NCBI RefSeq assembly: GCF_015832195.1
Contig: NC_052031.1
Coordinates: forward strand, 124,001 to 188,000
Length of the DNA: 64,000 nucleotides
Direction of reading: 5' to 3'
From: Motacilla alba alba
Lineage: Eukaryota > Chordata > Aves > Passeriformes > Motacillidae
In this document: one piece after another, positions 59,501 to 64,000 of the stretch
How positions within the stretch are numbered: position 1 is the first letter of the stretch
Layout of the letters: each line of letters starts with the position of its first letter
Notes under the pieces: model-generated
The model's database searches: none
Seen by the model: only the letters and a program-made list of their open reading frames with translations
Told to the model about the DNA's origin: nothing
Made by a program: the position numbers and the translations under genes

Positions 59501-60575
59501 TGGCTTCCCTGGATCAGTCAGGGATGCCCTTGGTGCTCCTTCAGCCTGCACAGACTCCTCTGTGCTGAAGTGTCTCAATGTACCTGCTGACAGAGCTGTT
59601 CACCTGGCTCTGCAGGAGGCTGGAGGGTCCCCTCCCATGGGGAATGCCAGCCAGCCCTTCGTGACTGCTATCACAGGGCTGTGTCTCATCTGGCTCAGCA
59701 GGGGCTGACGTGTCACACAGAAAACACCCACCTTCTGGACCTCTTGCCATGTCTGACTGACCATGTCTTCTTTGTCTGCCTCAGCGGATATGAAGGTGAC
59801 CCAGAAAAGCTTCAATTTTGCCCGGAAGTTCAGTTTGCCCTTTTATTTTGTGTCTGCTGCCGATGGCACCAACGTGGTGAAGGTGAGATGGGCGTTTGAC
59901 TGCTGGGCTTGGTGTCCACGAGGCCCCTTGGCAGCCCAGGGACATGGGGGCTGCTGTGGGCACAGAGAGCAGGAAATGGTCCATCATTTCAGCTCCATGT
60001 GAGTGGCTGGTGGCTATGGAGAGCTGCAGAGGGTTTTTTTTCCCCTCTGCATGTGGGATGTGGGAACCGTCTCCATCTGCTACAGAAACCAAATGCCCCC
60101 GTGCCCCGTCCTGTGGGTGACAGGCCTTGTCCTTCCCACCAGCTCTTCAACGACGCCATCAGACTGGCCGTGGCTTACAAACAGCACTCGGGAGACTTCA
60201 TGGATGAGGTCCTGCGGGAGCTGGAGGTAGGGAGGGCCCTGTGCCTGCTAGTCCTGAGTCCTGTCGGATGGGCAGTTCTGCCCTTTTTCCCTGAGGCAAA
60301 GGGGAAGTGTGCAGCACGGGAAGCTTTGCCCTCTCCTGGGCTTTGTGTGCTGCTCAGTCTGGGCTGGGAGGGGGGAAGTGGGAACCATCACAAGAGCTCT
60401 CACTGCCCCAGGCGAAGTCTAAAAGATCCACAGCAGATACAGTTGTTGCAGTCTGTGTCATTTCTCAGCAGTTCCTTTTCCTGCTCCTTTCCAGAGCTTT
60501 GACCTGCAGAACACAAGCGAGGATTTGCCAGATAAAGGGAAGAGCTGTGCTGAAGAGGAGCCCTCGTCTGCCTAG
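56598..60575 (+). CDS. RABL2: RABL2, Rab-like small GTPase, 266 aa with repeat-extended N-terminus
   Basis: RABL2 is a GTP-binding activator of intraflagellar transport at the ciliary base and is needed for sperm tail assembly in mouse. Exons: 56598-56833, 56919-56948, 57034-57113, 58348-58427, 59101-59212, 59785-59882, 60143-60226 and 60495-60575; phases agree throughout (801 nt). The G-domain motifs are complete: P-loop GDSAVGKS at 71-78, DTAGQE at 119-124, NKID at 176-179 and SAAD at 203-206. As in the family, there is no C-terminal prenylation cysteine (ends PSSA). Human RABL2B is about 228 residues from memory. The difference comes mainly from about 48 residues encoded by a 24-bp tandem repeat before the G domain. 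No other in-frame ATG precedes the P-loop, and GCCATGG is a strong start context. The 30-nt second exon is unusually small but restores the frame exactly. Confidence 0.95.
56632..56775 (+). repeat. RABL2: 24-bp coding minisatellite in RABL2 exon 1 (about 6 units)
   Basis: Tandem units of the form GCCCGGGACGAGGCCCCGGATCGG encode the octapeptide A-R-(E/D)-E-A-(S/P/A)-(H/D)-R. First-unit variants have GAGGAG and CATCGG; later units alternate GCCCGG and GCCCAG. The last unit is one codon-scale shorter. Units run from about residue 12 to residue 59, directly before the G domain. Confidence 0.9.
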
Positions 60576-61890
60576 GCCTGGACCCTGAGCCTGTTTTCCC
60601 CTTGGCTCTGAACTTCTGGGGCTTGCATGGAGGACGCTGATGCTTCTATGCCCTAGAGCTGTGGTGATGGGCAGCTGGGCCTCTTCCCTTCTTGTGGGAG
60701 CCTGCCCAGGCAGGATCTTCGTTGGCTCGGCCCTCGCTGCTGCGCATTTCGCTCAGGAGAGGGATGGGAGAATCCACATGATTCCACATGGATAGTGGCT
60801 CATTCCTACTGCTCCTTCAGGACAGAGCTGCCTAGAAGAGAGCCATCCTGGACCTGCAGGAGGAATCCTGCCCAGGTGCTGTAGTAGTACCTGCTGCAGA
60901 AAGCAAACACTAAAGGATATTTTTTACAAAGCTATGAGATGGCATCCTCCCCGCACTGCTGCTGTAAGGAGGCAGGTCCCAGGTTGTGTTTAGGGCCACA
61001 GGCCAGCCCGGCCTGCTCCCAGCTGAGCCAGTGCTGCCTCAGTCCACCCATGACCTCTGCTGCCATCCCTGGGCTGCTGTCCCCGTTCTGCCCCAGAACA
61101 GCCAGATCCCAGAGGCTGCTGAGCACAGGAGGTTTGTCCTTCCAGGTCCATACAGCTGACACAGGTGGGATCACACCCAGGGGCTGGTTCTGTCCCAGCT
61201 TGTTGGATGTGGCCATGGCTCTTGTCTGTGTGTGTGTGCACGAGATGCTGCATTCCAGAGAGCTGGATACACACACACACACTCTTAAGAAAGTCACAGA
61301 ATCATGGAATGGTTTGGTTTGAAAGGGACCTTAAAGGTCACCTCATTCCACCCCCTGCCACGCACAGGGACACCTTCCACTGTCTCAGGTTGCTCCAAGT
61401 CCTGTCCAGCCTGGCCTTAGACACTTCCAGGGATCCAGAGGCAGCCACATCTTCTCTAGGCACCCTGTGCCAGGGCCTCATCACCCCCTGACTAGAAACT
61501 CCTTCCAGCACCTCATCCCAGTCTCCCCTCCTGTAGATTTAATCCATTCCTCCTTGTCCTGTCATGGCCTGCCCGTGCAAAAAGCCGCTCTCCCCCACTA
61601 TGATAGCCTGCTTCAGGCATTGCAAGGGGCACTGAGGTTTCCCTGGATGAATGTGACCAGCACAGCAGATGGACAGACAGAGCAGGGCCCCTGCGAGCCT
61701 GCGGGTGCACTGAGCAGGGCTGAAAACACGGTTCATGGTGAACACAGAAACTTTACTTCAACACCTCAGTCACGTCAGCATCGCTGTGGCCGCAGCGCAG
61801 CAGCGTGGGCAGGACAGAGAAGGCCCCAAGGCTACCTTTGGCCCAGCAGGAGCTGCCGTGATCCACTGTAGCCCTGGATCCTGCTGCTGC
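60576..61890. other. Convergent RABL2/acrosin-like 3' region
   Basis: Contains the RABL2 3' UTR, in which no AATAAA or ATTAAA was seen, a short CA/TG microsatellite pair (near 61,226-61,240 and 61,270-61,282), a CR1 fragment, and the 3' UTR of the acrosin-like gene. On the minus strand a variant polyadenylation hexamer AGTAAA lies at 61,757-61,752, about 135 nt after the protease stop. Confidence 0.5.
61290..61560 (-). mobile_element. CR1 LINE 3' fragment
   Basis: Reverse CR1 tail: AGAATCATGGAATGGTTTGG, AAAGGGACCTTAAAGGTCACC and CAGGTTGCTCCAAGTCC, then GTCCAGCCTGG through to CTGTAGATTTAATCC. It lies between the convergent ends of RABL2 and the protease gene. Confidence 0.92.
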
Positions 61891-63890
61891 TCAGGCTTTT
61901 TTGTCCTTCCGAAACTGCAGGAACTCCTGCACCAGATTCCGGAATTGCACCAGCATCTGGTGTGGGAATGCCATGGGCAGTGACGTGCCCGAGGATGTCA
62001 CTGCTGGTCTCTGGCTGTACTCAGGGGTCAAGTTGATGTGTTTCTCTGGTTTCTCTGGTTCCTCTGGTTCCTCAGGCTCCTCCTCGGGGGCCAAGGTGAC
62101 AACTGGCTGCGGTGCTGGACCAGCTCTTTCTGCTGGGCTCAGGCCCGTCTGGAGCAGGATCCAGTTGTAGAAGTGCTGAGTGGAGGTGTAGATCCCGGGG
62201 TGCCTGGCTCTGTCACAGCCTCTTCCCCAGCTGTTCAGTCCCACCAGCCAGTAGTAGTCGGCTTCATTGTCCTTGCAGACGAGGGGACCCCCGCTGTCCC
62301 CCTGTGCCAGGAGAGATGGCTCAGGGATTGTGGGGTCTGCTGTGGGGAAGGGAGGGGCAGACTGGGGACAGGCTGGGCTGCGTGTGGGGGATAAGGGGGT
62401 CCCTGTGCTGCCGGGGGCTGAGAGACTCATCCCTGACACACTCCTACCTGGCAGGTGTCGATGCCGCCCTGCGGATACCCAGCACACAGGTTGTCAGCAT
62501 GAACGGCCCCTGCATACCATGGGCTGCTGTTGCAGAGCTCCGTGTCCATGAGGTGAACCTTGGACTCCTGCAGCACCATGCCTGTTCCCTGAGCTGTGGG
62601 CACAGAGGGGAATGAGCCCCCAGCAGCTCGATACCCATCCCCTCCCCTTCCCGGGCCTGGCTGTGCCCCTTCCCCACGGAGCGATGTTGTCCAGCTGTGT
62701 CCCTGCTGGTGGCCTGGGGAAGGGGCCAGACCCATCTCTCCCGAGGCTTCACGGGGCCAGCAGGAATTGTTTGGGTGAGCAGGGACCTTACAGCTCATCC
62801 CGTTCCACGCCCCGTCTTGGCGGGGACTCCTTCCCCCAGCCCGGGCTGCCGCGAGCCCGGCCCCGCTGACGTCCTGCGGCCGGACTCTGTCTGTGCCCTG
62901 GCCGTGTCCCCGGGGTGCCCAGCTGGCCCTCGGAGCACACATGCTGCTGGGGAGCTCACCTCTGGCAAAGTTCCAGCCGGCGATGTAGCAGGATTTCAGC
63001 TCTGAGACCCTGAGCGAGGCGTCAGGCACGCAGCCCAGCTGGATGTAGTCGCTGCACTCCACGGGCTGGTCCAGCTCCAGCAGGGCGATGTCATTCCTGG
63101 CCGTGGCAGCCACGTAGTGCTGGTGCACCAGGAGCCTCTGGATGCGTCTCACCACAGCTTCAGGGCCCATCTGAGTTAGATCTGTGGCCCCTATGATCAC
63201 GTCCCACATGGAGATGCCCCTGGGGAGCAGATGGACAGAGGGGTGACAGGGAGCAGAGCCACGGGCTGCAGCAGCCCAGCATTTCCCAGCCCTCTGCTTC
63301 CCCAGGCGGACAGGGAAGTGGCCCGTGGTGCTGTGAGCTGGGCACCTGCCCGTGCTCTGGGGACATCTCTGTCCCTGCTGTCCCTTACCCGGCCCTGGCG
63401 AAGCAGTGTGCGACCGTGAGCACCCACTGGGAGCTGAGGAGGACACCGGAGCACATGTGCCACGTGCCGTTCTCCCAGGTGGCCTGGATGCTGACGATGC
63501 CGGGCCAGGCTCCTGGCTGGACACTGGTGCCACCCGCACGGGACGTGCCAGCAGCAGAAGCCACGGAGTTGTAGTCGAGAACAGCAGAGCTGTGGTCAGA
63601 GGCCATGGGCCGGAGCCCGCAGGTCCCTCTGGAAGCACAAAGCCATCAGTGCCCTGCTCGGTGGCTACTGCTCTGCTGCTGCTGCTCAGGCTGAAAGTCC
63701 CACCTGGTGCTGAGCGGCAGCAGGGCCAGAGAACCCCGAGGGGCATCTTTCACCACAGTTCTGCCAGGGAAGTCCCCAAGTGTTCCTCCAGCTCCCTCCC
63801 AGAGCCTGGAACCACTGACCTGCAGGTGTCCCAGTTGCCCCACACGGGCCTGGCCAGGGCCAGCAGGATGAGCAGCCCCAGCAAAGCCAT
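61891..63890 (-). CDS. ACR: Acrosin-like trypsin-family serine protease, 375 aa
   Basis: Acrosin is the sperm acrosomal serine protease. Minus-strand exons: 63890-63820, 63628-63389, 63219-62960, 62593-62448 and 62301-61891 (1,128 nt, in frame). A signal peptide ([18 protein letters not shown]) is followed by the light-chain cysteine motif TCGLRP. The triad is intact: His98 (VAHCF), Asp147 (NDIALLELD) and Ser242 (GDSGGP), with Asp236 as the S1-pocket residue for Arg/Lys specificity. After the protease domain (to about [12 protein letters not shown]) comes a Pro/Glu-rich linker ([14 protein letters not shown]) and a tail ending RKDKKA. Two oddities stand out. The activation site, normally Arg-Ile/Val-Val-Gly-Gly, reads Ser-Arg-Ala-Gly-Gly (residues 53-57). 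The usual GWG after the cysteine near residue 184 is GWN. It could be a functional paralogue or a degenerating member of the passerine acrosin-like family. The position tail-to-tail with RABL2 supports the ACR locus. Confidence 0.88.
62750..62835 (-). mobile_element. CR1 LINE tail fragment in an acrosin-like intron
   Basis: CAGGAATTGTTTGGGTGAGC, AGGGACCTTACAGCTCATCC and GTTCCACGCCCCGTCTTGGC match the reverse CR1 3' end. It lies between the third and fourth protease exons and keeps a long minus-strand frame open by chance. Confidence 0.7.
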
Positions 63891-64000
63891 CGGTGCCAGC
63901 ACAGGTGGCAGAGCCTGGGCAGAGGTGTCACCTCCAGTGCGGCCACCGCCACAGCAGCCACAGCCTTCGTGGTGCTCACAGTGCCCGGGCCAGGGCCGCT

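Noticed and set aside
62427..63746. A single 439-codon minus-strand frame
   Set aside because: It reads through the intron between 62,594 and 62,959, including a CR1 fragment; conserved protease sequence is only in the flanking exons.
1..64000. CRISPR arrays, operons, riboswitches, tRNA or rRNA genes
   Set aside because: None was seen; spliced vertebrate genes and avian repeats explain the recognisable content.

Overview
This is vertebrate nuclear DNA, almost certainly from a songbird (passerine). Spliced genes have GT-AG introns. The interspersed repeats are CR1 LINE fragments and LTR families that I recognise from passerine genomes. Intergenic spacing is compact, and the last gene is an acrosin-like protease of the type seen in passerines. 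No bacterial, CRISPR or phage-like content was seen, and I found no undescribed multi-gene system. The points of interest are gene-level.

Layout. (1) 1-20,660: the 3' two thirds of GOLGB1 (giantin), + strand, ten exons ending in the C-terminal Golgi membrane anchor. (2) 24,713-36,653: HCLS1 (cortactin family, haematopoietic), + strand, fourteen coding exons. It has one more cortactin repeat than I recall for the human protein. A GC-rich minisatellite lies in intron 2. GOLGB1-HCLS1 adjacency and orientation match human 3q13 from memory. (3) 39,597-40,544: one intact single-exon olfactory receptor, - strand. (4) 40.5-55.2 kb: gene-poor sequence with CR1 fragments and three near-complete solo LTRs, two with perfect 6-bp target duplications. 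(5) 55,220-56,508: NME6 (nucleoside diphosphate kinase 6), - strand. Its start codon is only 89 bp from that of (6) RABL2 (Rab-like ciliary GTPase), + strand, 56,598-60,575, so the two share a GC-box and NRF1-like bidirectional promoter. RABL2 carries an unusual N-terminal extension encoded by a 24-bp coding minisatellite. (7) 61,891-63,890: an acrosin-like serine protease, - strand, tail-to-tail with RABL2 as in human 22q13 from memory. Its catalytic triad is intact but the zymogen activation motif is degenerate.

The genes do not form a pathway: Golgi tethering, leukocyte actin regulation, olfaction, mitochondrial nucleotide metabolism, cilium/sperm tail transport, and a sperm-type protease. 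RABL2 and acrosin both have roles in sperm, but their proximity may simply be ancestral synteny. All exon boundaries were derived by eye from reading frame, splice consensus and recalled family sequence. They are frame-consistent across every junction but not confirmed by transcripts.
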